Assembly (NCBI RefSeq): GCF_001411495.1
Contig: NZ_CP012981.1
Span: 2,852,001 to 2,916,000, forward strand
DNA: 64,000 nucleotides
DNA from: Burkholderia cepacia ATCC 25416
GTDB lineage: Bacteria > Pseudomonadota > Gammaproteobacteria > Burkholderiales > Burkholderiaceae
Direction: 5' to 3'
Shown here: piece by piece, positions 51,150 to 59,901 of the stretch
Position numbering within the stretch: position 1 is the stretch's first letter
Layout: every line of letters begins with the position of its first letter
Translations under genes and position numbers: made by a program
The notes under the pieces: model-generated
Seen by the model: the letters and a program-made list of their open reading frames with translations, nothing else
Database searches by the model: none
Told to the model about the DNA's origin: nothing

Positions 51150-52511
51150 CTACAGCGTGAGTTCGAACGCGCGCGCGAGCAGCCCCGGCAGTTGCGCGCC
51201 TCCGGTGGCACGCTCGCCGTACGTGTCGTCGTTCGCGAGCAGCGTGGGCGCCGCGCCGAGTTGCTCGAGCTCCGATCCGAACAGCCGGTAGAAACTGTCG
51301 TCGAACCGCATCGCGTCGACCGGCGCGACGATGCGCCCGCCTTCGACCCAGAACGTCGCGAAGCGCGTCATCCCCGTCATCCGGCAGGCGATCGGGTCCG
51401 AGAAGTTCAGGTACCAGAGGTTGCCGACGTAGAGCCCCGTGTCGAGCGCGGCCAGCACGTCGGCATCCGCGAGCGTGCCGCCCGCGATCGTCAGCGACTG
51501 CGGCGATTCGCCGTTGTCCGCCCCGTTCGGCACACGCCCGTGCTCGCGCGCGGTGCGTGCGCTCACGAGCTGCCCTTCCCCCCGCCCGCCGACGACGAGC
51601 GGCACGCTGTCGCGCCGGTAGCCGTCCGCGTTGAACGCCGGCGCGATGCCCAGCGAGAAATCCTCGGTGATCGACACGCGCGGATCGAGCGCGACCTCGC
51701 CGGCGTACAGGCGATGCAGCGGGCTGCGGGCGCTCGCCAGCGCACGCGCCGAAAAGCCGCTCCAGCCGAGCAGGCTCGTCATCTCGTGAACGGCGTCCGG
51801 CGCGAAATACGCGCGGTAGCGTCCGGGCGCAAGCGCCTTCGGCGTGCGGCCGAGCACGGGCAGCCGCGCGGCGGCCGCCTCGACGCGGGCGGCGAACGCC
51901 GCATCGCTCCAGTCGTCGCCCGCATAGGCGGTCTTGATCGCCCGTCCGCTCGGGTCGTACAGCGACCAGCTGAAGTTGAAGTTCTCGACCTCGTACCAGC
52001 CGCGGCTGCCGGTCGACGACGCAAAGCCGCGCGCCAGCGTGCCACCCGCGTAAAAGCCGACGAAGTCGAGACCGCGCGCGCATTCGGCGACGACGCGCGC
52101 GAGCCCGTCCGCATCCGGCAGGCGCCCGGTGCGGTGCGTTTCCTGCAGCCACGACGAGGTATCGAACAGCAGGTGCGGATCGTCCGGCGCATCGCGCAGG
52201 CCGTCGCGCAGCACGGCCAGCGCCGCGGCCAGTTCGGGCAGGTCGGCCGCCGGATCGCCGCAGACGGTCAGCGCCGAATGCGCCTGCCGCGCCCCGTCGA
52301 CGAGCCGCACGGACAATCGCCCCTGCGTGACGCGACCGGTCTGGCGAATCCTGCCGCCGTTGAAGCGGACGAAGTCGGACGTTTCGCTCGAGAAACCGAG
52401 CAGGACGGTTTCGGCCGGCGCCTTCAGCCGTTGCGCCTCGTCGGCGAGCCGGGTGAAATGCGCATGCCAGTCGATTCCGGCGCGGCGTGCCATCGGTTCG
52501 AATCCCGTCAT
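51150..52511 (-). CDS. pmbA: TldE/PmbA-type subunit of the TldD/E peptidase
   Basis: A 453-residue PmbA/TldE-fold protein, the non-metal partner of TldD. It has ETSDFVRFNGGRIRQTGRVTQGRLSVRLVDG at the N-terminus and LSLGIAP-type strands later, with GLYVGNLWYLNFSDPIACRMTGMTRFATFWVEGG in the C-terminal domain. TldE has no zinc motif, as expected. ATG 52511 overlaps the tldD stop. With TldD it forms a heterodimeric peptidase that cleaves unfolded or modified peptides, such as pro-microcin B17 in E. coli. Confidence 0.87.
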   Translation of the reverse strand: MTGFEPMARRAGIDWHAHFTRLADEAQRLKAPAETVLLGFSSETSDFVRFNGGRIRQTGRVTQGRLSVRLVDGARQAHSALTVCGDPAADLPELAAALAVLRDGLRDAPDDPHLLFDTSSWLQETHRTGRLPDADGLARVVAECARGLDFVGFYAGGTLARGFASSTGSRGWYEVENFNFSWSLYDPSGRAIKTAYAGDDWSDAAFAARVEAAAARLPVLGRTPKALAPGRYRAYFAPDAVHEMTSLLGWSGFSARALASARSPLHRLYAGEVALDPRVSITEDFSLGIAPAFNADGYRRDSVPLVVGGRGEGQLVSARTAREHGRVPNGADNGESPQSLTIAGGTLADADVLAALDTGLYVGNLWYLNFSDPIACRMTGMTRFATFWVEGGRIVAPVDAMRFDDSFYRLFGSELEQLGAAPTLLANDDTYGERATGGAQLPGLLARAFELTL

Positions 52512-53962
52512 CACGCGCCTCCGAATACGTCGACGCCGGCGAACACGCAGGCCGGCGCGGCGTGGCCGACCCGGATGATCTGCGCGGGCTCGCCCTTCCC
52601 GCAATAAGGCGTGCCGTAGATGCCGAACGTGCCCGCATCGCCTACCGCGCGCAGGCTGCGCCAGAACTGTGCGGAGATGCCGCGGTAGTTCGGGCGCTTG
52701 ACGACCTGCGTGAGCCGGCCGTTCTCGATCAGTTGCCCGAATTCGCAACCGAACTGGAATTTGTTGCGGTGGTCGTCGATCGACCAGGACGTGTTGGTGC
52801 GCATCAGGATCCCGTGCTCGGTGCCCGCGACCAGCGCATCGAGCGACTGGTCGCCGGGTTCGACGTTCAGGTTCGCCATCCGGTCGATCGGCGCGCGGTT
52901 CCAGCTCGACGCGCGCGAATTGGCCACACCCGGCAGGCCCGCACGCTGCTGCGACAGCGCCCCGCCGAGCAGCCGTTCGAGCACGCCGTTGCGGATCAGG
53001 TACTGCTTGCGCGCCGGCGTGCCGTCGTCGTCGAACGCGTAGGACGCGGCTTCGGCGACCGGCTCGGGATCGAACGTGACGTTCAGCAGCGGCGAGCCGT
53101 ACTGATAGTGGCCGACCATCTCCGGCCTGACGAAGCTCGATCCGGCGAAGTTGCGTTCGTCGCCGAGGATCCGGTCGAGTTCGAGCGGATGGCCGATCGA
53201 CTCGTGGATCTGCAGCATCATCTGGTCGGGCATCAGCAACAGGTCGCGCCGGCCGGTCGGGCAGTTCGGTGCGGCCAGCAGCTGCAGCGCCTCGTCGGCG
53301 ACGCGCGCGCCGGCGCCGTCGAAGCCGTAGCGCGCCAGCACGTCGAGGCCGCCCTGCGCCAGCGTGCCCGATTGACCGAGCGAGCGCGTCTGCGTGTCGC
53401 CGTCGCCGTGGGCGACGGCGTGCAGCTCGGGCATCAGGAAGCGGAACCGCTGGTCGATCCGGACGCCGTCGCTCGTCAGGTAACACTGTTCGGTGTCGAC
53501 GATCATCACGCTCGCCGCGCGCTCGACGATGCGCGCGCCGAGGTTCGCCGCCGCGCATTCGTGCGCGAGACGCTCGATCCATTCCGCGCGCGACGGCAGT
53601 GCCGCGTCGACATCGGGCGACGCATACGTGCCGCTCGTCTGCGGGCGCGCGGCCTGGCGATGATCGACCAGCGCCCACGGCGCGCTTGCCCGTGCCCGCG
53701 CGGTCGCGATGTCGAGCGCCGCCTGCAGCCCGGCCGGGGACAGGTCGGGCGTCGCCGCATAACCGGCGCCCGTGCCGGCCCGGGCCATCAGCATCGCGCC
53801 GCGCTCGCGCGTGCGCGAGAACGGCTGCGCGACGTCGTTGCGCACCGCATGTTCGTCGATCGTCTCGTCGACGATGCGCAGCGACCAGAAATCGGCGTCG
53901 CTGCGCAACGTCTGCGCCGCCTGTACGGCTCGGGCGCCCGGCGCCCGGTTCTCGTCAATCAT
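52511..53962 (-). CDS. tldD: TldD-type zinc peptidase subunit
   Basis: A 483-residue TldD protein with the HExxxH zinc motif (HESIGHPLE, about His253-Glu254-His257) and the C-terminal Cys ligand in YGTPYCGKGEP. It makes the active heterodimer with the downstream TldE. The start ATG 53962 overlaps the end of the ABC ATPase gene by 8 nt, so it is translationally coupled to a peptide importer, which suggests the peptidase works on the imported peptide. E. coli tldD and pmbA are unlinked to yej, so the arrangement is unusual. Confidence 0.9.
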   Translation of the reverse strand: MIDENRAPGARAVQAAQTLRSDADFWSLRIVDETIDEHAVRNDVAQPFSRTRERGAMLMARAGTGAGYAATPDLSPAGLQAALDIATARARASAPWALVDHRQAARPQTSGTYASPDVDAALPSRAEWIERLAHECAAANLGARIVERAASVMIVDTEQCYLTSDGVRIDQRFRFLMPELHAVAHGDGDTQTRSLGQSGTLAQGGLDVLARYGFDGAGARVADEALQLLAAPNCPTGRRDLLLMPDQMMLQIHESIGHPLELDRILGDERNFAGSSFVRPEMVGHYQYGSPLLNVTFDPEPVAEAASYAFDDDGTPARKQYLIRNGVLERLLGGALSQQRAGLPGVANSRASSWNRAPIDRMANLNVEPGDQSLDALVAGTEHGILMRTNTSWSIDDHRNKFQFGCEFGQLIENGRLTQVVKRPNYRGISAQFWRSLRAVGDAGTFGIYGTPYCGKGEPAQIIRVGHAAPACVFAGVDVFGGA

Positions 53963-55601
53963 CGGTTCTCTCTTGCCTCTGCTGCGGGCCGCGCGCCGGC
54001 GCCGGCATGGACGACGCGAGCAGCGCCCGCGTATACGGATGGGATGGCGCGTGCAGCACGTCGAGCGTCTCGCCCTCCTCGACCACGCGCCCCGCCTTCA
54101 TCACGATGACCCGGTGGGCCATCGCGCGCATCACCGCCAGATCGTGCGTGATGAACAGGTAGCTGAGTTTGTACTTCTTTTGCAGATTCGTCAGCAGATT
54201 CAGCACCTGCTTCTGGATCGACACGTCGAGCGCGCTCGTCGGCTCGTCGAGCACCAGCAGTTCCGGCTCCACCGCCAGCGCCCGCGCGATCGCGATCCGC
54301 TGCCGCTGCCCGCCGGAAAACTCGTGCGGATAGCGCAGCATCGCCTCGGCAGGCAGCCCGACCTCCTGCAGCAGCGCGGCGATCCGCGCCCGCCGCGCGT
54401 CGCCGGTCACCTGCGGCCGGTGCACGCCCAGCCCTTCGCCGACGATCTGCTCGACCGTCATGCGCGGCGACAGCGAGCCGAACGGATCCTGGAACACCAC
54501 CTGCATGCGCCCGTACAGCGTGCGCCGGCCCTGCGTCGTGCGCAGCGACGCGAGCGGCATGCCGTCGATCTCGATCCCGCCCGACGCCGGCCGCTGCAAG
54601 CCGAGCACCGCCGACGCGAGCGTCGATTTCCCCGAACCCGACTCGCCGACGATCCCGAGCGTTTCGCCGCGCTTCAGGCTCAACTGCACGTCGTGCACGG
54701 CGCGGAACGTCGTCTTGCCGAGCACCGAGCGCCAGCCCTTTGCCGCGATGCGGTAGTCGACGGCAAGTTGCCGCACGTCGAGGATCGTCTGCGCGCCGGC
54801 GGCGACCGGCTCGACCGCCCGTTGCGGCGCGCTGTCGAGCAGCCGGCGCGTGTACGGATGCTGCGGCGCCGCGAACAGCCCGGCGGTCGTGCCGGTCTCC
54901 ACCAGCACGCCCTTCTCCATCACGGCCACACGCTGCGCGAAGCGCCGCACGAGGTTCAGGTCGTGCGTGATCAGCAGCACGGCCATCCCGCGCTCGGCGG
55001 CCTCCCGCTCCTGCAACTCGATCAGCAGGTCGACGATCTGCTGGCGCACCGTCACGTCGAGCGCGGTGGTCGGCTCGTCCGCGAGCAGCAGCCGCGGCCG
55101 GCACGCCAGCGCCATCGCGATCATCGCGCGTTGCCGCTGCCCGCCCGACAGCTGGTGCGGAAAGCTGTCGATACGCCGCTCCGGCTCGGGAATCCCGGTG
55201 CGCCGAAGCAGCGCGATCCCGCGCTCGCGCGCTTCACCCGGGCGCAGCCCCTCGTGCAGCCGCAGGCTCTCGGCGATCTGCTTGCCGATCGTATACAGCG
55301 GATTGAGCGCCGTCATCGGCTCCTGGAACACCATCGCGATATCGGCGCCGCGGATCCCGCGCATCTGCTGCTCGGTCTTCGCGAGCAGGTCCTCGCCGTC
55401 GAACAGCATCCGCCCCGACAGCGTCGCCTGCTGCGCGAGCCGCAGGATCGACAGCGCGGTCACGCTCTTGCCCGACCCCGACTCGCCGACGAGCGCCACG
55501 CGCTCGCCGCGGCCGATCGACAGGCTCAGGTCCTGGACGGCCGCGTTCGCGCCGAAATGCGCGGAAAACCCGTCGATCTGCAGCAACGGTCTCGTCATCA
55601 T
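53955..55601 (-). CDS. yejF: YejF-type duplicated ABC transporter ATPase
   Basis: A 548-residue protein containing two complete oligopeptide-type ATPase domains. Both have Walker A GESGSGKS (about 42 and 320), signature LSGGQRQR or FSGGQRQR, and Walker B LLADEP or LVLDEP. This fused form is typical of YejF, the ATPase of the YejABEF peptide/microcin C importer. Two consecutive ATGs (55601, 55598) overlap the yejE stop. It energises import through YejB/YejE. Confidence 0.9.
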   Translation of the reverse strand: MMTRPLLQIDGFSAHFGANAAVQDLSLSIGRGERVALVGESGSGKSVTALSILRLAQQATLSGRMLFDGEDLLAKTEQQMRGIRGADIAMVFQEPMTALNPLYTIGKQIAESLRLHEGLRPGEARERGIALLRRTGIPEPERRIDSFPHQLSGGQRQRAMIAMALACRPRLLLADEPTTALDVTVRQQIVDLLIELQEREAAERGMAVLLITHDLNLVRRFAQRVAVMEKGVLVETGTTAGLFAAPQHPYTRRLLDSAPQRAVEPVAAGAQTILDVRQLAVDYRIAAKGWRSVLGKTTFRAVHDVQLSLKRGETLGIVGESGSGKSTLASAVLGLQRPASGGIEIDGMPLASLRTTQGRRTLYGRMQVVFQDPFGSLSPRMTVEQIVGEGLGVHRPQVTGDARRARIAALLQEVGLPAEAMLRYPHEFSGGQRQRIAIARALAVEPELLVLDEPTSALDVSIQKQVLNLLTNLQKKYKLSYLFITHDLAVMRAMAHRVIVMKAGRVVEEGETLDVLHAPSHPYTRALLASSMPAPARGPQQRQERTDD

Positions 55602-56710
55602 CGCCCTCCGCCGAATGCCGAGCCGCGCGTGCGCGTGTCGAGCGCGTTGCGCAGCGCATCGCCCATGAAGGTGAGCAGCAGCAGCGTCACCACCAGCGCC
55701 GCGAACGCCGCGATCGAGATCCACCACGCATCCAGGTTGTTCTTCCCCTCCTGCAGCAGCTCGCCGAGGCTCGGCGTCGGCGGCGGCACGCCGAGCCCGA
55801 GGAAGTCGAGGCTCGTCAGCGACAGGATCGCCGCGCTCATCCGGAACGGCAGGAACGTGATCACCGGCGTGAGGCTGTTCGGCAGCACGTGGCGCCAGAT
55901 GATCTGCGCGTTCGTCAGCCCCATCGTGCGTGCCGCTTTCACGTAGTCGAGCGCGCGGTTGCGCAGGAATTCGGCGCGGACGTAGTCGGACAGCACGAGC
56001 CAGCCGAACATCGACAACAGCACGAACAGCAGCCACAGCGACGGCGTGAAGATCGACGCGAAGATGATCAGCAGGTACAGGTCGGGCAGCGCGCTCCAGA
56101 TCTCGATCAGGCGCTGGCCGACCAGGTCGGTACGGCCGCCGTAGAAGCCTTGCAGCGCGCCGGTCAGCACGCCGACCAGCACGCCCGATACCGTCAGCGC
56201 GAACGCCATCAGCACCGACAGCCGGAACCCGTACAGCAGCCGCGCGAGCACGTCGCGCCCGAACTGGTCGGTGCCGAGCCAGTTGCTGGCCGACGGCGGC
56301 GCCGGATACGGCCGCGACGCGAAATAGTCGATCGTGTCGTAGCGATAGCGGTTTGGCGGATAAAGCGCGAAATTGCCGTGCGACTCGAGTTTCGTGCGGA
56401 TGTACGGGTCGAGATAGTTCGTCATCGCGGGAAAATCGCCGCCGAACGCGGTCTCCGGATAGTCCTTCACGATCGGGAAGTAATAGTGCCCGTCGTAGCG
56501 CACGATCAGCGGCCGGTCGTTCGACAGCAGGTTCGCGCCCAGGCTGAGCACGAACAGCACCGTGAAGATCACGAGGCTCCAGTAGCCGAGCGGCTGCGCG
56601 CGAAAACGCAACCACGTGCGCCGCCACGGCGACGGCGAGGCCGCGCACGCGGCGCATGCCTGGTCAGTGGTCCAGGCGGTTGAACTGGATACGGGGGTCG
56701 ACGAGGACAT
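55598..56710 (-). CDS. yejE: YejE-type ABC permease
   Basis: A 370-residue permease of the dipeptide/oligopeptide type with about six helices. The long N-terminal periplasmic insertion after helix 1 (about 65-135, with YDTIDYFASRPYPAPPSASNWLGTDQFGRDVLARLLYG) is typical of YejE. The EAA-like loop is YVKAARTMGLTNAQIIWRHVLPNSLTPV. Its 5' end overlaps yejB by 47 nt, as is common for this operon. It pairs with YejB in the importer. Confidence 0.88.
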   Translation of the reverse strand: MSSSTPVSSSTAWTTDQACAACAASPSPWRRTWLRFRAQPLGYWSLVIFTVLFVLSLGANLLSNDRPLIVRYDGHYYFPIVKDYPETAFGGDFPAMTNYLDPYIRTKLESHGNFALYPPNRYRYDTIDYFASRPYPAPPSASNWLGTDQFGRDVLARLLYGFRLSVLMAFALTVSGVLVGVLTGALQGFYGGRTDLVGQRLIEIWSALPDLYLLIIFASIFTPSLWLLFVLLSMFGWLVLSDYVRAEFLRNRALDYVKAARTMGLTNAQIIWRHVLPNSLTPVITFLPFRMSAAILSLTSLDFLGLGVPPPTPSLGELLQEGKNNLDAWWISIAAFAALVVTLLLLTFMGDALRNALDTRTRGSAFGGGR

Positions 56711-57716
56711 AGCAGATATCCGCGATGAGTTTGGTCAGCAGGCCGATCAGCGTGAACAGGAACAGCGAACCGAGCACGACCGGATAGTCGCGGCGGATCA
56801 CCGAGTCGTACGACAGTTGCCCCATGCCGTCGAGCGAGAACAGCGTCTCGATCAGCAGGTTGCCGTTCAGGAATGCGCCGACGAACGCGGCCGGCAGCCC
56901 GGTCAGCAGCGGGATCGCCGCGTTGCGCAGCACGTGCTTCCACAGCACGTCGCGCTCGGGCGCGCCCTTCGCGCGGGCGGTCAGCACATATTGCCGGCCG
57001 ATCTCCTCGAGGAACGTGTTCTTGGTGAGGATCGTGACGATCGCGAAGTTGCCGACGACCGACGCCGTCACCGGCATCACGATGTGCCACAGATAGTCGA
57101 GCGCCTTTCCGATCAGCGTCAGGTCGTCGAAGTTGTCGGACGTGAGCCCGCGCATCGGGAACACCTGCCAGAACGTGCCGCCGCCGAACAGCATCAGCAG
57201 CAGCACACCGAGCACGAAGCCCGGCACCGCGTAGCCGGCCAGCACCAGCACGCTCGTCACGGTGTCGAACCGCGACCCGTTGCGCACCGCCTTCGCGATG
57301 CCGAGCGGCACCGACACCAGGTACGTGAGGATCACCGTCCACATCCCGAGCGTGATCGACACCGGCAGCTTCGAGCGAATGACCGCCCACACACTGCGAT
57401 GCGCGAAATAGGACTGGCCGAGGTCGAACGTCGCATAACTCTTCAGCATCAGCACGTAGCGTTCGAGCGGCGGCCTGTCGAAGCCGAACTGCTTGCGGAT
57501 CTGTTCGATCTGCTGCGGGTCGACGCCCTGGCTGCCGTGGTAGCCGCCGCCTCCGCCGCCCGCCTCCCCGCCGCGCGCACTGCCGTGGCGCAACTGCGCG
57601 AGCACCTGTTCGACCGGCCCGCCCGGCACGAACTGCGTGACCGCGAACGTGATCGTCACCACCCCGATCAGCGTCGGGACCATCAGCAGCAACCGCCTGA
57701 GTATGTATGCGAGCAT
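56664..57716 (-). CDS. yejB: YejB-type ABC permease
   Basis: A 350-residue permease with the N-terminal helix LAYILRRLLLMVPTLIGVVTITFAVTQFVPGGPVEQ, typical of DppB/YejB. Later comes the EAA loop TARAKGAPERDVLWKHVLRNAAIPLLTGLP. A Gly-rich insert (GGEAGGGGGGYHG) follows the first helix. ATG 57716 is 13 nt after the yejA stop. It forms the transmembrane channel with YejE. Confidence 0.88.
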   Translation of the reverse strand: MLAYILRRLLLMVPTLIGVVTITFAVTQFVPGGPVEQVLAQLRHGSARGGEAGGGGGGYHGSQGVDPQQIEQIRKQFGFDRPPLERYVLMLKSYATFDLGQSYFAHRSVWAVIRSKLPVSITLGMWTVILTYLVSVPLGIAKAVRNGSRFDTVTSVLVLAGYAVPGFVLGVLLLMLFGGGTFWQVFPMRGLTSDNFDDLTLIGKALDYLWHIVMPVTASVVGNFAIVTILTKNTFLEEIGRQYVLTARAKGAPERDVLWKHVLRNAAIPLLTGLPAAFVGAFLNGNLLIETLFSLDGMGQLSYDSVIRRDYPVVLGSLFLFTLIGLLTKLIADICYVLVDPRIQFNRLDH

Positions 57717-57729
57717 CGTCGTTCCCCCG

Positions 57730-59661
57730 TCAGGCCGCCGGCGCGGGTTTCGCCGCCGGATGCTTCACGTACCAGTAGTCGATGATCCAGTCTTCGTACT
57801 GATAGGAGTCCGGCACGATCGCCGGGTGGCCGAGCGTCGCCTTGTACGCGATCCGCGCATTCGGCAGGTAATACTGCGGGATCAGCGCGTACAGGTTGAT
57901 CAGCACACGGTCGAGCGCGTGCGTGGCCGTCTCGAGATCGTCGAGCGTGTCGGCCGCGAGCGCCGCGCGGATCAGCGCGTCGACCGCCTTCGACTTCACG
58001 CCCGGATAGTTCTCGGAGCCCGGCTGCGACGCAGCCGCGCTGCCGAAGCGGCGCGTCAGCTCCGCACCCGGGATCGTCACGGGCAGGTAGATGTACGTCG
58101 TCATGTCGTACTCGAAGTTGTCGAGCCGCTTCAGGTAGACCGCGCTGTCGATCTCGCGCAGGTACGCGTGGATGCCGAGCATCGCGAGCGCCTGCGTGTA
58201 CGGCAGGATCAGGCGGTCCATGCCGGGCTGGTCGTCGATGATCTCGATCGTCATCGGCGTGCCGTTCGCGTCGCGCAGCGCGCCGTCGCGGTAACGCCAG
58301 CCCGCCTGCGCGAGCAGGTCGCGCGCCTGCTTCAGGTTCGCACGCAACGAGTCGGGCGGCAGCGTCGACGGTTGCCGAACCATCGGGCCGAACACCTCCG
58401 GTGGCAGCGTCGAGCGGAACGGTTCGAGCAACGCGCGCTCCTTCTCGCTCGGCATGCCGGTTGCCGCGAACGGGCTCGCCTCCCAGAAGCTGTTGGTACG
58501 GCGATACTGCCCGTAGAACATCATCCGGCTCATCCAGTCGAAGTCGAACGCCAGCGCGAGCGCGTGCCGCACCCGCACGTCCCGGAACATCGGCTTGCGC
58601 ATGTTGATCAGGAAGCCCTGCATCTGCGCGGGGCCGTCAGGAAACTCGCCGCGCTCGAGCATGCCGTTGCGGAAGTTCTTGCCGACGTACTTGCGCGCCC
58701 ACTGCGTCGCGCTGTATTCCATGCGCGCGTCGATGTCGCCGGCCTTGAACGCCTCGAGCGCCGTGTACTGATCCAGGTACAGCTTGAACGACACGCGCGC
58801 GAAGCGGAACATGCCGCGTCGCGACGGCAGGTTCGCCGCCCAGTAGTGCGGGTTGCGCACATAGACGATCTGCTTGTCGTTCTTGCGTTGCTCGATCAGG
58901 TACGGGCCGCTCGCGATCGGCGGCACCGTTGCGATCTGGTCGAACGGCGGCCGCGTGCCGTCCGCACGCTGCCCCCACTTCGGCGAGAACACCGGCAGGT
59001 CGCCCGCGATCAGCGCGGCGTCGCGCTCCGCGTGCTTGAACTCGAAGCGCACCGTGTGGCCGTCGACGACCACCGCACGCCTGATGATCGAGAACTGCGC
59101 GTTGTACAGCGGCGAGGCCTGCGGGCTCGTCAGCGTATCGAACGAATACCTGACGTCGGCCGCGGTGACCGGGTCGCCGTTCGAGAAGCGTGCGGCCGGA
59201 TCGAGGTGGAACGTGGCCGAGAGTCCGTCGGGCGCGACCTCGACGTCGTCGGCGATCAGCGCGTATTCGGATGCGAGCTCGTCCCAGCTGCGCTGCATCA
59301 GCGTGTCGAACATCAGGTTCTTGATGTCCGGCGCAGGCGAGCCGCGCACGAGAAACGGGTTCAGCGAATCGTAGCTTTGCGCTTCGTCGTAGTTTTCGAA
59401 ATCGAGCGTGCCGCTGTCCGGCGCGTCCGGATTCGCGTAGTCGAAATGCATGAAGCCCGGCGGATACTTCGGATGGTCGTATTGCGAGATCGCCGGCACG
59501 GCGAGCGCGGCCTGCGGCATGACGCCGCCCGACACGAACCACGCGGCGCACGCAAGCAGCGCGACGCGCGTGGCGGCACGCATCCGCGCATGCGTGCGCT
59601 TCAGGCGCTTCAGGTGCGAGTGGCGCGGCACGCGTGCCCGTCGCCCATTCAACAGTCTCAT
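57730..59661 (-). CDS. yejA: YejA-type periplasmic peptide-binding protein
   Basis: An SBP_bac_5 family protein of up to 643 residues. A long basic N-terminus leads to a hydrophobic signal segment (RVALLACAAWFVSGGVMPQAALA), followed by YPPGFMHFDYANPDAPDSGTL and FDTLMQRSWDELASEYALIADDVEVAPDGLSATFHLDPAARFSNGDPVTAADV, which is typical of YejA/oligopeptide binding. An internal ATG at 59583 gives a more ordinary signal peptide. It captures peptides for YejBEF. It follows the receptor gene across 240 nt that contain a terminator. Confidence 0.87.
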   Translation of the reverse strand: MRLLNGRRARVPRHSHLKRLKRTHARMRAATRVALLACAAWFVSGGVMPQAALAVPAISQYDHPKYPPGFMHFDYANPDAPDSGTLDFENYDEAQSYDSLNPFLVRGSPAPDIKNLMFDTLMQRSWDELASEYALIADDVEVAPDGLSATFHLDPAARFSNGDPVTAADVRYSFDTLTSPQASPLYNAQFSIIRRAVVVDGHTVRFEFKHAERDAALIAGDLPVFSPKWGQRADGTRPPFDQIATVPPIASGPYLIEQRKNDKQIVYVRNPHYWAANLPSRRGMFRFARVSFKLYLDQYTALEAFKAGDIDARMEYSATQWARKYVGKNFRNGMLERGEFPDGPAQMQGFLINMRKPMFRDVRVRHALALAFDFDWMSRMMFYGQYRRTNSFWEASPFAATGMPSEKERALLEPFRSTLPPEVFGPMVRQPSTLPPDSLRANLKQARDLLAQAGWRYRDGALRDANGTPMTIEIIDDQPGMDRLILPYTQALAMLGIHAYLREIDSAVYLKRLDNFEYDMTTYIYLPVTIPGAELTRRFGSAAASQPGSENYPGVKSKAVDALIRAALAADTLDDLETATHALDRVLINLYALIPQYYLPNARIAYKATLGHPAIVPDSYQYEDWIIDYWYVKHPAAKPAPAA

Positions 59662-59824
59662 GGTCAGTCTGTCCGGAAGCGTGCGGGCGCGCTGCCTGCG
59701 CACGGTCGATGCCTGTGCCGGACGCCGCATGCCGGCCGCGTCCCGCGTGGGGGTTCGTGCTGTACACGATCGGATCAACTGCGCCGCCGCGCGGCCCGGT
59801 TGCGGGACGTCGTGGCGCCAGGCG

Positions 59825-59869
59825 AAAAAAGGCCGCCCCGAAAAGGGGGTAGTGGACGTGGAGCGGCCT
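59825..59869 (-). terminator. rho-independent terminator after the TonB receptor gene
   Basis: On the minus strand AGGCCGC pairs with GCGGCCT around an inner CCCC/GGGG stem, followed directly by a run of T (AAAAAA on the plus strand at 59825-59830). It lies 33 nt past the receptor stop and 164 nt before yejA. Receptor transcription should mostly end here, with yejA needing read-through or its own promoter. Confidence 0.8.
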
Positions 59870-59901
59870 GTCCAAAGCCTGTCAGCGCATTGCGGTCGCC
59901 G

